Assembly (NCBI GenBank): GCA_029204225.1
Contig: CM055095.1
Coordinates: forward strand, 44,751,446 to 44,815,445
Reading direction: 5' to 3'
Length of the DNA: 64,000 nucleotides
Source: Diphasiastrum complanatum
Lineage: Eukaryota > Streptophyta > Lycopodiopsida > Lycopodiales > Lycopodiaceae
Position numbers and translations under genes: made by a program. Positions 24,991-38,200 of this stretch are shown in pieces (position 1 is the first letter of the stretch; every line of letters starts with the position of its first letter). The notes under the pieces were generated by a model. That model had not been told where the DNA came from. It made no database searches and saw only the letters and a program-made list of their open reading frames with translations.

Positions 24991-25766
24991 TTGATAATTT
25001 GTCTGGTTAGGTGTAGATGTTGATGTCCAACATTGCGACTACTTATGTTGAGTACAATCATATAGGTCATAGATCTTGGTGTGCATCTTTCAATTTTCTT
25101 TCTCACTTCTCATAGTTACTTTTATTGCATCAATATTCCCAATGGTGAATCTATCTTTGTGTATTAGCACTAAAGCAAGGTGTACATTAAAAGTTTTCAT
25201 TGAATTTCATCATTAGAACATCAAAAAGTGATCACACAACCAATACTCACATCTCAATTTCAAATGGCTATCTTCTCATTTAGTGTATCATCATGTAAGC
25301 AACAAGTATATCCAAAGGTTACAATCATTTCAACATCAAATTGGAATAAGAAAATAAATATTGTATATACATGAATATGCTTGTATTAGTGTTGGTTTTT
25401 GTGGAAGGTTAGGGGCAGTTATATGAGTGAAGTGAAGGAAATCTGTAAAGGAAAAAAGAAAAGTTAGAAATTTTCCAAAGAAATCAAAAAATGATTTGTT
25501 TATAGGACGAATTTCTTTCGTTGTTGTTCAAGATTATATGTGTTTAGCTTGTCATAGAAATATAAGCTTCATAACTGCTATAGAGCTTTGAAATATTGAG
25601 GAAGAAGAATGCAATAATTGCAGGCTAAGCTCTTCTTTCATTGAAAATAAAGAGTCAAAGCATTTAGGCAATGGACTCATAAAGCATTGCCTTTCTGAAA
25701 TTGCAAATAGGGAATCAATAAAAAAGTTCTTGATGCTTTCCAAAGCGCTTATTGTTCTTTGGAGAC

Positions 25767-26293
25767 TGTTGGAATGTAAATGAAATTGCTTACATTACCA
25801 TAGGTTACTTTGACCCAAAAGGTCGAGAGTTGTGTAACCATGGTCATTTATTATATTAGGCCTACTAAACTTAGAGTTAGCTAAGTTAGTATGAAATTAA
25901 CTTGGTAGGGACTCATGGGTCCACTAGGCCTAATTGTGACATTAAGTACTCCAACTTGACATATTGGAAGTACCTTATTCTTTCTATGTAACTTATAGAA
26001 AGTTGGATAGTCAATAGTCAAGTAGTTGGACAACCAATAGTCAAGTATTTGGAAAGCCAATAGTCAAGTAGTTAGATAGCCAATAGTCATGAAGTTAGAT
26101 GGTCATCTTGGACTATATATATGTGTGTATCCCATTTGTATAAGATACTTTTGTAAGCAATACTGACTATTCTCCTTGGTTGTCCACGAGTTTCTAAAGA
26201 AGAGGGTTTCTAGCCATCTCTCTCTTTCTTTTGAGAATGCTTTGTGTGATTGAATAGTTAAGATCCTGGCTCCTTAGGCTTCTATTTCCTACA
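25767..26293 (+). repeat. Left LTR of copia element
   Basis: 527 bp, TG...CA ends. It contains four copies of a 23-bp unit around GTTGGATAGCCAATAGTCAA (about 26000-26090), against three in the right LTR, and 8 bases absent from the right LTR near 25895. A TATA-like ACTATATATATG lies near 26110. Confidence 0.92.
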
Positions 26294-26306
26294 TGGTATC
26301 AGAGCC
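26294..26306 (+). other. Primer-binding site (initiator Met tRNA)
   Basis: TGGTATCAGAGCC directly after the left LTR. Confidence 0.9.
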
Positions 26307-26381
26307 TTTAGGTGATCATATTGCTTGCAGGAGGGCGCCCAATAGGAAGCTATCTTCTTTCCCTTTTCGTTGTAGAAGCTT

Positions 26382-27191
26382 GTGAAAGTGCATGATGGAA
26401 GCAAAGTTCAAGGTGCTGATAACACCTCTTATCCTATCAAAGGTATTGGAGTGATCCCCATTTTCTTACCCAATGGTGAGGAGAAGTACATTCGTAATGT
26501 ACTTTATGTTCCAAAAATAAAAAAGAATCTCATTTCGATCTCTACAATTATGAACCAAGGATTGGTTGTGGAATTCAAAGAAGACAAATGTCTTATCAAA
26601 GACCCAAAGAGATCTCTTATGATCATTGCTTCGGGAACATTACGTGGTGCATTGTTCCTTATGGATACCTATGAGCGAAGAGCTTCATCATCTTTTTGTC
26701 TTGTTGCATCAAGTTCACATTCTTTGGAGTTGGCTGAATTATGGCATGCTAGGTTTAGACATCTCAACTTTGCTAGCTTGAAGATGTTGAAGAGATTCAA
26801 TATGGTTGAAGACATTCCTAATATTGAGCATCCCAAAGGACATGTATGCGAAGGATTAATACTTGAAAAATTCCAAAGACAAGCTTTTCCAATTGATGGA
26901 ACTATTAGAGTTGATGGCAAATTTGATTTGGTTCATAGTGATGTATGTGGTCCAATGAGGACCGAATCCATTGGAAGGTGTAAGTACTTTGTTACTTTTA
27001 TTGATGACCTTTCAAGATTTACATGGATTTATCCTATGAAGGCAAAATCTGAAGTTTTTCAACGCTTTAAGGATTTTCTAGCAATGATAAAAAACCAGTT
27101 TGGGCACTCTTTGAAAATCTTACGTACCGGTCGAGGAGGGGAATATATAAAGAATACGTTCGGTACTTTTCCTTTTATATGTTGGACATGA
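26382..27191 (+). pseudogene. Copia protease end, GAG-pre-integrase and truncated integrase
   Basis: A 269-codon ORF. Residues about 1-60 match the end of the copia protease region (IRNVLYVPKIKKNLISIS); about 115-130 hold the GAG-pre-integrase H-x3-H signature ELWHARFRHLNFASL; about 180-260 are the integrase core start (HSDVCGPM, FVTFIDDLSRFTWIY). The usual second catalytic Asp in the R-T-D-(N/R)-G-G-E-Y motif is Gly here (RTGRGGEY), and the expected zinc-finger Cys pair is disturbed. The ORF then runs into element 3' sequence, so more than half of pol is deleted. Confidence 0.88.
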
Positions 27192-27319
27192 TTGGGGATG
27201 AGATTTCGACTACTTCGGTGCGAAGTTTATTTGGCGACATGAAGTTCGGATAGCAAGTTGCATTTTTCTCTTTCAAGAAGTTACTTCATGTTATGTTATG
27301 CATTTCCATTTAAGGAGAG

Positions 27320-27815
27320 TGTTGGAATGTAAATGGAATTGCTTACATTACCATAGGTTACTTTGACCCAAAAGGTCGAGAGTTGTATAACCATGGTCAT
27401 TTATTATATTAGGCCTACTAAACTTAGAGGTAGCTAAGTTAGTATGAAAGTAGGGACTCATGGGTCTACTAGGCCTAATTGTGACATTAAGTACTCCAAC
27501 TTGACATATTGGAGGTACCTTATTCTTTCTATGTAACTTATAGAAAGTTGGATAGTCAATAGTCAAGTAGTTGGACAGCCAATAGTCAAGTAGTTGGATA
27601 GCCAATAGTCATGAAGTTAGATGGTCATCTTGGACTATATATATGTGTGCATCCCATTTGTATAAGATACTTTTGTAAGCAATATTCACTATTCTCCTTG
27701 GCTGTCCACGAGTTTCTAAAGAAGAGGATTTCTAGCCATCTCTCTCTTTCTTTTGAGAATGCTTTGTGTGATTGAATAGTTAAGATCCTGGATCCTTAGG
27801 CTTCTATTTCCTACA
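27320..27815 (+). repeat. Right LTR of copia element
   Basis: 496 bp, TG...CA ends, near-identical to the left LTR apart from substitutions, one fewer 23-bp internal repeat and an 8-base gap. Confidence 0.92.
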
Positions 27816-28140
27816 GAGACATACGAAAATGAAATATGTTGCTCCAAACTTAATTGGGAAGAAAGAGAAACATAGCTTCACATGTATTTGTTAGTCAAAT
27901 GTATTGTAATACCTACATGATGCATAAACATGATCTAGGAAAACAACAAATACTTGGAGATCAATCAAATCTATGAACTCTTGGATTTTATGTGATGCTC
28001 CATAAATTAAGGATGAAGATAGAGATTACTATTTTATAAGAAAAATGACAGTTTAGATTATTGTTATTTATCTTCACTATACTAGTACAAGGATGTAACT
28101 CTTGAATATCAGTTAACTATCTATATTATCTTTATTCTGT

Positions 28141-28858
28141 TGCAGCGAATCGCGATTCGCGATTCTAACAACGAATTGTGCAAAAAACAATTATTAAAAA
28201 AAAAAAATAGCTTATGGCTGAAATTTTTTTTAGGGGAGCAATGGTCTAGCGTTTTGCCTCCAAGAAGTGCAGTAGATAGGGCACAAACAGATAAGTCAGT
28301 AGCTATTTGGTTGTTATTTGCTCTGGTTCTCAGTAATTGTTAATGTTACAGCCAGGCCCCAAACTATCAACTCTATGGATGATGATCACTTTTGCAATCA
28401 TTTCACTGAAGATGTGAGTGCAATGTGCATACAGTTGGGGGCATTAATATTGGACCCTTCTTGGCATGCATTTGGACCCCATTTTTTTCTTGGGTGGGGG
28501 GGGGCGGTGCAGGGAGAGTAGCGCCCCCCGAAGCAAAAAGCGAGGAACAATTGCTCTACAGTTCTCTGTCTCTATCCTAACTGGGACCATCTGTGATTGC
28601 AAACAGGCTAGAGGTTAGTTTTGAATTTTTATCCTTGACAGAACCCAACATAGATTAATGCACCTGAACTGGACCATCCTGTACCCGAAACATTCGACTA
28701 CACAATAATAATGCTCTTAATTAGAGCTTTCATCTGATACCCATATTGCCCCAAAAAAAATCAAAACAAAAAAAAAAACAATTCTAAACGATTCTAGGAA
28801 AATTCAGAATCGCGATTCTGAACCGCGATTCGGAATCGCAGTGCAACTACGCTCCACA
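28141..28858. mobile_element. MITE-like element with GAATCGCGATTC palindromic ends
   Basis: The left end (from about 28141) and the reverse complement of the right end (to about 28858) share the GTTGCA start followed by GCGATTC/GAATCGCG-type palindromes. The interior is AT-rich with poly-A and no coding sequence. No target-site duplication could be identified, so the borders are approximate. The clustered palindromes next to short inverted ends resemble hAT-type non-autonomous elements. Confidence 0.5.
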
Positions 28859-29260
28859 TACAGAGTAGAACCACCTTGGAGATAGCTGCAGTCTAGCTTG
28901 CCTAGAATGTAGAGTAGAAATCATAAAAATTTCACTGATGCCACAGAAAGAATCTCTTCAGATTGAGGTCGCACTTCACCTCTTGATTAACAAAGTAAGC
29001 ATCCTGACATTAGTCCAATCAACAAAATGCACAATGAAGTGAATTCCTGTAGACTATCACAGAGTGGTGGTCAGCTCTGTCAAAATTCCTTCACATTATA
29101 AGGTAAACAGAATAAATGGAATAACATTCCAGTGAGCACTACAAACTGTCAAAGCATAAGCGGTTCTATAACTTATGCTCCTACTTGAAAGCGAGTGTAA
29201 TGCTTTCAATGGCAACAAAATCAATATAATTGATATATAAATTGACTTGATTTCTCTTTT

Positions 29261-32200
29261 TCATTCAATGCAAATGCACCTGTCTTCTTTAATTACACAA
29301 AGTGGCATTAGTCTTCCCCAGGAAACTGCCCTTTCTGTAGTCAAAAAGCCCCTTTTTTCCGCTCCATATATTGTATCTTTTGTCCTTTTGTTCGAAAACC
29401 CATCTTTTCGATTCGCCTTTCTCACACGAGGATTAAATTCTTCCAGCTGAAGTAACCATACTAGTTATCCAGAAAACACGGACTTACTGCTTTGTACATG
29501 GAAGAAGCCAGTCGTATTCCACATTACTTCTACACCAGTCTTCGCATGTCTTTTTACGGTACCCAAATCCAAACTGTATTTTTGGAGCTAGTACCTTTGT
29601 CTCTATATGGTATTACATCCCCTTTATTTGTCTAGTCAATAGTCCCAGACTGTTCCAAGATCTCTAACTAAACTTGTGCTGTTGTTTAATTACCTCATAT
29701 GAATCCTTTATCTGCCTGAATTTCACCTCTGAATAATCTGTCACAACACACTATAAGCATTAGAAGCAGCAACTGCGGTACATGATTGTAGTCCAAGTAG
29801 GGACTGAGTCGCTCTTTTACATCGAAAGTACAACCTGAACACTTGTGGCTTGTTTGTTCGAAGCATTATATACCTTTGTTTTCTTGGTTTCTATCGGGAT
29901 GGTACTCCATTGCTTTTTGGCGAAATGCAGCCTGCAATGGCATGCCAAATCAAATTTCTGTCATGTGCCTCACAATTCTCTCATAAACTGACCATTACCT
30001 TAAAGTTTCAAACTAGTCCATATTTATGGCAAAAGCAAACATTAATTTCCAGCTTTTAAACAGTTCAAATCATATTATCTGATACAAAAAGAAACCAGAG
30101 CATCAACAAGAACCCCACCAAGTATTAAAACATATATAATTATTTCTCATAATGTAAATATGATAGAGAGTATTGCTCTATGATACCGGGAGCCTTATTA
30201 CTTCATGTATACAGTAACCCCTACAGGTCACTCATATTGGGCCCCATATCATCACTGGTAAGACATTGGAAAGTTTTGGGCCCCACATTAATGGCTTTTG
30301 TATGTCGTCACATGAACATAACCCAATCACTAGCCACTACAGTATCTCGTTGTGAAACATCGGTGGAGTTGGAAATTATTTTGCTTCTTCAGCAGATAGT
30401 GTCTACCAATTTGTTAGCTTTGCAGAAGAAAGGGGAGCAAAATGGACCAGACATATAGACAAGGCAGCCAACCCTTGGCCCACTAGAGAGAGTATAGATC
30501 AACATTGTTTGCTTAGATTTTGGCATGGGAATTGAGAGCTTTTCAAGGGAGAACTCGGTGTAAGTCGTCCTTTATAAGAGGGCCTGCAAAGCAATTCATT
30601 GTTGATAGTATTGATATGTTGGTTGCAGATTGATAATCAAATGAAGAACTGTTGTTCTCTTTTTGTCTTTTATGCATGATCTTGCATGTGGATGTGCTCC
30701 TAACTTGGTAACATAGCACTTTCCATGGCAAGGAGGAACATTTTCTGAAGAGATTAAGTTTGTAACTTTTGAGGTGGATGCCAACTTCAATAAATAGAAG
30801 TTTCAACCTCACATATAGTGCTTTCTGAGGGGGAGCCGTTTTTTCTCGATTTTTCACCATTTATCTTCCAAAATGCCTAGAGTTAGATAGGGCCAACTTT
30901 GACAAGGCCAAGAGCGGCAGACTTTGTTTCTTTGCATGAAAAAGGAGCACCTTTGAAGGATTTAGAGATTCCACGAATTGCAGTTTGAACTGGCGAATCT
31001 TATGAGGAACTAGTACTGAAAAAAGCCCGATTTGTCATTGATTGTCAGTTTTAATATTTTATCATGATAAATTTTGAGTATTGTAATATGTATTTGAACT
31101 TTGAAGTTTTATCATTCATGTTCCCACCAATGATTCATAAAGCTGGACTTTAAGATTGTCCTTCGAAAGGGAAAGAGAGAAAGGCTATGTAGTAGATAGT
31201 ATCTAGTATCTTCATTCATGTTTGCTCAATTGCATAAGTTTTTGCTCGCAACTCGATGCTACTAGAGGCAACCAGACTACAGGTCTCGACTCTCACATTT
31301 CAATGCACAAACATGTAGACAGATCAAAGCACATGTCATGAACACAATACTCACTAGTGGTGGTATATAAAGAGCTGTAAACAGTCGTCCAAAACTTGTT
31401 ATTGTAAGAACAGCAGGCCTAGCACTAGAAAATTCCAGAAAAACAAAAGAAAAAGGCTTGGAATGGTTCACAGATTAAATCGCTTCTAACCAAACACATT
31501 GGCTCGTTTCAAACGGCCGATTCAAATCGCCCAAGAAACTATACAAGGACTGCAAAAACAGACATAAGAAGTCTAGAGGTCAATCCTTCAAGGCCCTAGG
31601 TAACTCTATCATCTCATGTGTTGATATATAGTTTAAAGACACAATTTGTAATAATTGTGGCTTAAATACAGCAATTCTTGGCCCCACAACCTCATTCATA
31701 TGAATGGTTTCATAAAGGACCAAGTTGTCAATGTCCTATTTGACAATGGATCCACACTCTCCGCTTGTTGTAGGGCAGCAAAGCGTGGAAGACAAGGGAA
31801 ATCTTCTAGGAGAAGATCTACAATATCTGATCGCTGGCTGAGTCTATATATTAAGCTAGATTAGACCTATAGTTCGTTGCTGCCTACAAATCACTGGAAC
31901 CTGATCACTGCATGCAGGGTATTTGATCGTTGTTGCCTAACAGATCTGTTTGCTGATGGAACCGACCTGATCTCTATCTGGCTGAGCTGGAACGCTGGCT
32001 GTATCAGATAGCTACTGCATACAGATCACTGCATCATAGCTATTTACTGTGCTGCTGGAAAAGTAGATCAGATTGATGCTGGAAAAATTAGATCAGATTG
32101 CTGCAAGAAAACAGGTCGCTACTTGAAAAATCAGATCATAAAATTGTTGGAGACAGGTGGCTACTGATCAGAACATATTGGTAGATCGTTGCAGATTGCC

Positions 32201-35200
32201 AATCACTGTTGAAAGTAATTGATACACATGCAAGGAAGCATGTACATGCGCAGATTGCTAGGAAGCAATTGTTGTGTCTTATAGTAGCAGATCACTGAGG
32301 TTTAGAACCTTGATGCAGGTTGAAGGAAGTCTCGGGAGTCAAGACTAGCATTACGACTAGGAGTTGTTTGCAATCAAGATGCAAGGTGGAGAAAGGATCT
32401 ATAGGAGAGCCATCGCTGCACAAGATGTTGAAGGATAGCTAAAGCTACTACAGAAGAACATTGACAGGTCGTTGAACCTACATGTAAGTTGGTTCATGCA
32501 GCTACAAGGCAAAAGTGAAAGGGTTAAATCACAAGAAAAGGAAAACTACGTGAAACAAGAGACAGCGAGGGAGATGACAGGAGAAGACAATCAGCAATCA
32601 TGATGATGCTGAAGCTGCAGAAGCAGCTACCAACCAGCATATTGAAGGAAGGTCAACTTCAGAAGTTCTAAGATTGGACAAGGTTTTGTCGAGGTTGAAA
32701 TCGACAAAGGTGGAAGTTCTAAGAGGGAGTTGCATTAGCAATATAAACCATGGGTCTATATAAGTAAATCGATATTCAAGAGAATGCTTCAATGTTTCAC
32801 AGTTTCTTGTCATGGTGCCCATTGAGCCGAATTTGGAGATCAACCAGGTCAGATTTTGTTTGATTACTTGTCACGATATGATGGTCATTGTGCCACTGAA
32901 TGTACTCAAGATGTTGCATAGACTTAAAGCATGGAAATAGAGTTTAAGTAGATGGAGTGGCTTGCAAACCTATTTGTTCAATAATACAACAATAGATATG
33001 TTTTTGCAAGATGGATGTTATCCAACATGTTTATAAATAATGCCAATCTTTATAATGAGAATAATGATGGTTTTCACAAAAAAATCCTCTAAAGAAACAT
33101 CCACAAACAATTGAATATACAAAAAATTTACCAGCATAAGTGGGCCTTCTCTAAAGGGTGATTATCAAACAAAAGAAAGTCAGTGCTGTACTATATAACA
33201 CAGTCATGTAAAAAAATCCTACCTTAATCTCAGCTTCAGTATATTGTTGAGGCCTTAATCTGCACAGCAAAAGTGGAGGTTAGAATATACTAAAGCATAG
33301 TGTCATTCAAAATATAAAGCTTGCAATTGACAACTATCGTAACAGGAATCAGCCACATGACCATCACTACAAAGAAAGAAAGCATACCACTACATTCCAT
33401 AAAGAATGATACGAATTTGGGTTCAACCAGAAGAACACTGAATGAATCATAAAGTCATGGATGCAATGCAGCAACTTTCAAATAAGAATTATCAGGTACA
33501 AACTGGTCCGATCAATTGCACCTTCCAATCTCTGCCACCATTTTTTGGGACCAAAGAAGCATGTCCACTCACTCACCTTAGAGCAGAATTAGTCCAATTA
33601 CACCACCTAGATTTTCTAATTTGTCTCCAGCAATCATGTAGGACCATGTCTGATTGGCCATCAGTTGGTTGAGAAACCGAATACATTTTTGACGGGGCAT
33701 ATATCTAAATCATTTTGGCCCCAAAAACCATTATTTGGGGGGAAAAATTGGGTTTTTTTGTAAGGTTTTTTTTGGAAAGAACAAAAAAAATTTGGGCCCT
33801 GAGCAAAGGCCAACCAGATCTTTACTCTCTCTTCACAAATTTCTTTTGGCTCTGTCATCCCTCTTGTTTCAAACTTAGAAATCTCTTGAAACCAGATTGC
33901 AGGTCAAGGTTTTAAACCTTTCTGAAGCTGATGGAAGCGTCAAATTGAAGAAAAACCGATCCTTTGCAAGTTAGTTGCACTTGCTCAGATTAAGGCTCTA
34001 TTTTTGTTGACTTTAATTGCTCAGTGCTCTTTCTGTTTCCAACATAGAGGACCTCGAGATTGAAGCCATGGAAGTCACATGGGGCATCTACAATTGAGCT
34101 TTAACAGCTCATCATCAAGATCCTTCATCAAGGTAGTACATCCTCTCCATGTGAGAGGAGTTTGAGTATTTTTATGCTCACACACAAAAAGCAAGGAAGA
34201 GGTGAGCAGGTTAAAGCCCTCTACCATGGAAAAGTTGGAATATATCTATTCCAACTCAAGGTTGCTTGCAAAGATGAAAACTGTTGATTATCAGAAGTGT
34301 TCAAGGCCAAACCTAGACATTGAAAGGGGTGAGGATCGACTTATTACTCCCGAGGCTGAGCAGTAAGACATTGAGGAGGGATTGGATTTGTGAGGCATTG
34401 CTCCCGATCCAAAATGAACTGATATGGCCATGGGTTTGGGGGTTCAAGATGATGATGAAGATTTAAAGGAAAAAGAGGAAATTACGCCTGATTGAGATAT
34501 GGCATGACATTTTGGAATGCTCTAAATCCAAAGCGTGGTTCCAAATCTTGCAAAGATGTAAAGAGCTTCTTGGAGGAAAAAATTTGTGGCAATACTCCTT
34601 TGTAGGAGGGCCTAGGAAGCATATTACTTTTGATTGTCTTGATATCTCGGTTGGAATTTGGCCTAGAGTTGATCTACTGTGACACCAATGATCAAGTTGC
34701 AGATATCTTCACCACTTTGTAACTTTTCTCGTATAAAATGCTACTGAACTTCAATATGCTTTGACCTGCTATGAAATACTGGATTCTTTGCAAGCTGTAT
34801 ACAACTCTGATTGTCACACTATAGAATTGTAGGTTCAACTTGTTCTATATGAAGATCTTTTAGAATCCTTCGTAACCAAATTGCTTCACAAGTTGCTGAT
34901 GTAGTAGAATAGCTTTTGCTTTTCATTGTGGACAGCCTCTATAAGAGTAGATGGGCGCCCACCTCCATTGTTATCTCAGTTTCCAGCTTATGAAGCATAG
35001 CTTCTTGCAGTCTCTCTTCTTCTTCAGCTTGTGGTTGATGTTTTGTGTGAGTACTAAGAAGATTAGTCTACTCCGATTAGAGAATCTCTTCGATTCTAAC
35101 ATGGTATCAGAGCGTGGTTCAAGATTCGAAAGAACAAGGAGGTACTCCAACAAACGGAATCAATTCACAAGGAATTGATTTGGCCATCATCTTCAAGGAG

Positions 35201-38200
35201 AAAAACAGGTGCAGGTGGTGTCCCTAGCCAGCTCTCAAGTTTGATCTTCAACTACAATAGTGGCAGCTTTGTGGGAGAAGATCCGGTGTACAAGGAAAAG
35301 AGCTGAGCTGCAAGAGGAGAAATATTCCTCAGATTTTAGGTTGTTGTAGGGCAGCAAAGTGTGGAGAAAATGTACAGAATGGTACAAATTTTTCTTTATT
35401 TGGACATTCTGCAAATCTGTGATTTTCTCCACATGCAAAGACGATTGGATCATAAGAGGGAAGTTTTAAACTGACCTAATCGTTGAGCTGGATCAGACTT
35501 ACAGTTTGTCAGTGGCCTACAGTCGCTGCACTGGAATCTGATCGCTACATGCAGGGTATCTTGTCACTGGGATCAGATCGCTGCTGAACTATTTCCTGAG
35601 TGACTGAATCGCTGCTACAGCATTGTTCACTGAAATTGCAGACATGTTCGTTGCTATTAGAACTGCAGACCTGCTCACTTTTGACAATTCACTGTCTAAT
35701 GTAGTACCTGATCGCTGGAAACAGGCAGATCGTTGGAGATAGTTCTATGGAGACTAAGAAAGGGATGGTTCAAGTTCGAGCAGGCTTGAATCAGGTTAGA
35801 ATCAAGAAAATTCTAACAGGGTCAAATATCAGGAGCTTGAAGATCAGAAGGTAAAAAGTTCAAGGATCAGGTGAAAATCAGGACAAGAAGGTTTGAACAG
35901 GGCTAAGTTCAAAGGACAGGAGTTTGAAGGGAGGTCAAGGGTATTTGATACATATTCTCCTTCTACGTCACCTACAAAGAAGTTACCAAGATGGTATTTT
36001 GAGACTATAAAAGATAGTCAAATGTTGGATGAGGGAGAATCGAGTCAACAAGGAGCTAAGAGATTGACACGGTCAAGTGGACACTATCATGAAGATGGTG
36101 AAGAAACGCATTATGCGTTTATGGCTTCAGTGTTGGATTCTGAGGATCCTTTATTTATGAAGATGCTACAAAAGAACAAGTTTGGAAAACTGCTATGGAT
36201 GAGGAGTTCAGTTCTATCATGAAAAACGAGACATGGGATCTTGTTGAACTTCCAGCATGTAAGAAACCAATTGGTTGCAAGTGGATTTATAGAACCAAGT
36301 TTAAGTCTGATGGTTCTATAGATAAGTATAAGGCCAAATTAGTAGCCAAAGGATATGCTCAGAGGGAAGCGATTGACTATGAAGAAGAAGAGAGACTGCA
36401 AGAAGCTATGCTTCATAAGCTGGAAACTAAGATAACAATGGAGGTGGCCGCCCATCTACTCTTATAGAGGCTGTCCACAATGAAAAGCAAAAGCTATTCT
36501 ACTACAATAGCAATTGAAATGCTAATTATGAAGTCTTAACAATAGAAATCTATGCTAACTTGGTTAAAATAAATTTCTATACTATTCTAGCAAAATTGGT
36601 ACTTACTTAGGTACCTATACTGAAAATAGATAGTACCTATACTAAAAATAGAAATAGGCCTTCTAGCACGCAGGCTGGCCTCTACAATTAACCATTAATT
36701 CTAACAGGGTGCAGCAGCATAAGTGGACTGCACTGGTGGAGGGGCAAGATCTGGCATGGGATACGAAAACTGCTGGCTAGGGAGGTCATCCAGATGGGAA
36801 GGGAAGGAAGAAGGGATCTCATCCACACCCTCGAAGGCCTCGTCAGTAGCATCCTAGGCCTGCTCGGGTGGCGGAGAATCCATGAGAAAATCGTAAACTG
36901 GGGGCATGTGAGCAACAGGACGTGGTGGTGGAACCGCAGTGGCAACTGGCGGACGTGATGGGACAAGATCCACCGGAAGTAACAAGCAAGATCCAACTTC
37001 CAAACCTGACAGCGTCCCATACCACTGCCATGGCCTTCGGCCATCTCCTACCTCAGGCTAGCACTCCTGGCTGTGCACAAGCACTATCCATCCACCTTCT
37101 CCTAGGTAGATAGAATGAATGGATTGAGAGACCTCTCCTCCTTGTATACCTCCAAGGAAGGAGTCTCCAAGCCTAGCACACATCCTGGAACATGACATGT
37201 GGCAACCATGCAGGTCCACGAGTCATTACTCAAGTCAACGGGCCCAGTCAACATTCCGTTTCAATTGGGTTTGGGACCCAAGGGAGTTGGGTCCCTAACA
37301 CTAATGTCCAGGGCATGATATAGGTGTTGGTTACTGATTTCAATTGCGATTATCCAACAACATGGGCTTAATATGAGAAGGCCATCATAAACAAATTTGT
37401 CTCACCACACAAGCACGTGAAGACTATGGACACCTGGCATCTATAGATAAAGAAATAACTTTGTTCAAGTTTCTGCAAATTCATACTGTGAAATCTTAAT
37501 GAAAGTTCCTAACGATATGCCTAAGTGGATACAGTCCACAAGTTTGTAGGAGGATTTACAACCTCCAGTGTTGCATGAGGCTTGTACCACGCTTGAGCTC
37601 ACCATAGCAATAGCACTCATTTATGAGGGTGGTGTCAAGGGAGAAGGTGTTCATCGGTAAATTGTGGTAGGAGCATAGTGCTTGGGCTGAAAGCCAACAC
37701 CAATACAACTACAACAAGGTTAAAAATGCAAGGCAATATCTGGTAGATCCTACAAGGCTTCCCAACAATCTACCCTAACAATTGAGCAAAATGAGCATGC
37801 CAAGAGATAACATCTTGCTATTTTCTATTGGGTAAAGCACTAAAGGCAAGGCATGATATTGATTTTTGGATACAAAATTGATAAGAATGAGAGGGAAACT
37901 GGCAAGAAAAGGGTTAGTTGTATTTCTTGACACTAGTTCATCCCAAAACATCATCAATTCTCAACTGGTTAAGCCACTAGAGCTATCTATCGTTCCCTCG
38001 TAGTATTGATATGTTGTGGAAATGCCAGATGGCAACAATTTTCAGATTTGAGACCTTAAGATAGTGCAATTGCCCCTTACTATCCAAACGTATATTGAAG
38101 AACTTGATTATGAGAATACAAAGCTAGCACGCTTTGATATTGTGTTGTGCGGCTAGGCAACCAACTATACATTTTGTAAACAATGTATATAAGTTAACTA

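Larger units (their letters stand above)
25767..27815 (+). mobile_element. Non-autonomous Ty1/copia element with two LTRs and 5-bp TSD
   Basis: Left LTR 25767-26293 (527 bp) and right LTR 27320-27815 (496 bp) both begin TGTTGGAATG and end TTTCCTACA. GAGAC occurs immediately outside both ends (25762-25766 and 27816-27820), a target-site duplication. A PBS (TGGTATCAGAGCC) is at 26294-26306 and a short polypurine tract AAGGAGAG at 27312-27319. The internal part is only about 1 kb and carries part of protease-integrase; gag, reverse transcriptase and RNase H are absent. It could move only with help from another element. Confidence 0.93.

Noticed and set aside
29247-29450. Plus-strand 67-aa ORF
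   Set aside because: It is the antisense shadow of the last J-protein exon (29446-29261 minus).
36688-37113. P/S/H-rich ORFs
   Set aside because: They overlap a gypsy LTR copy; most of the stretch is LTR sequence and not coding.
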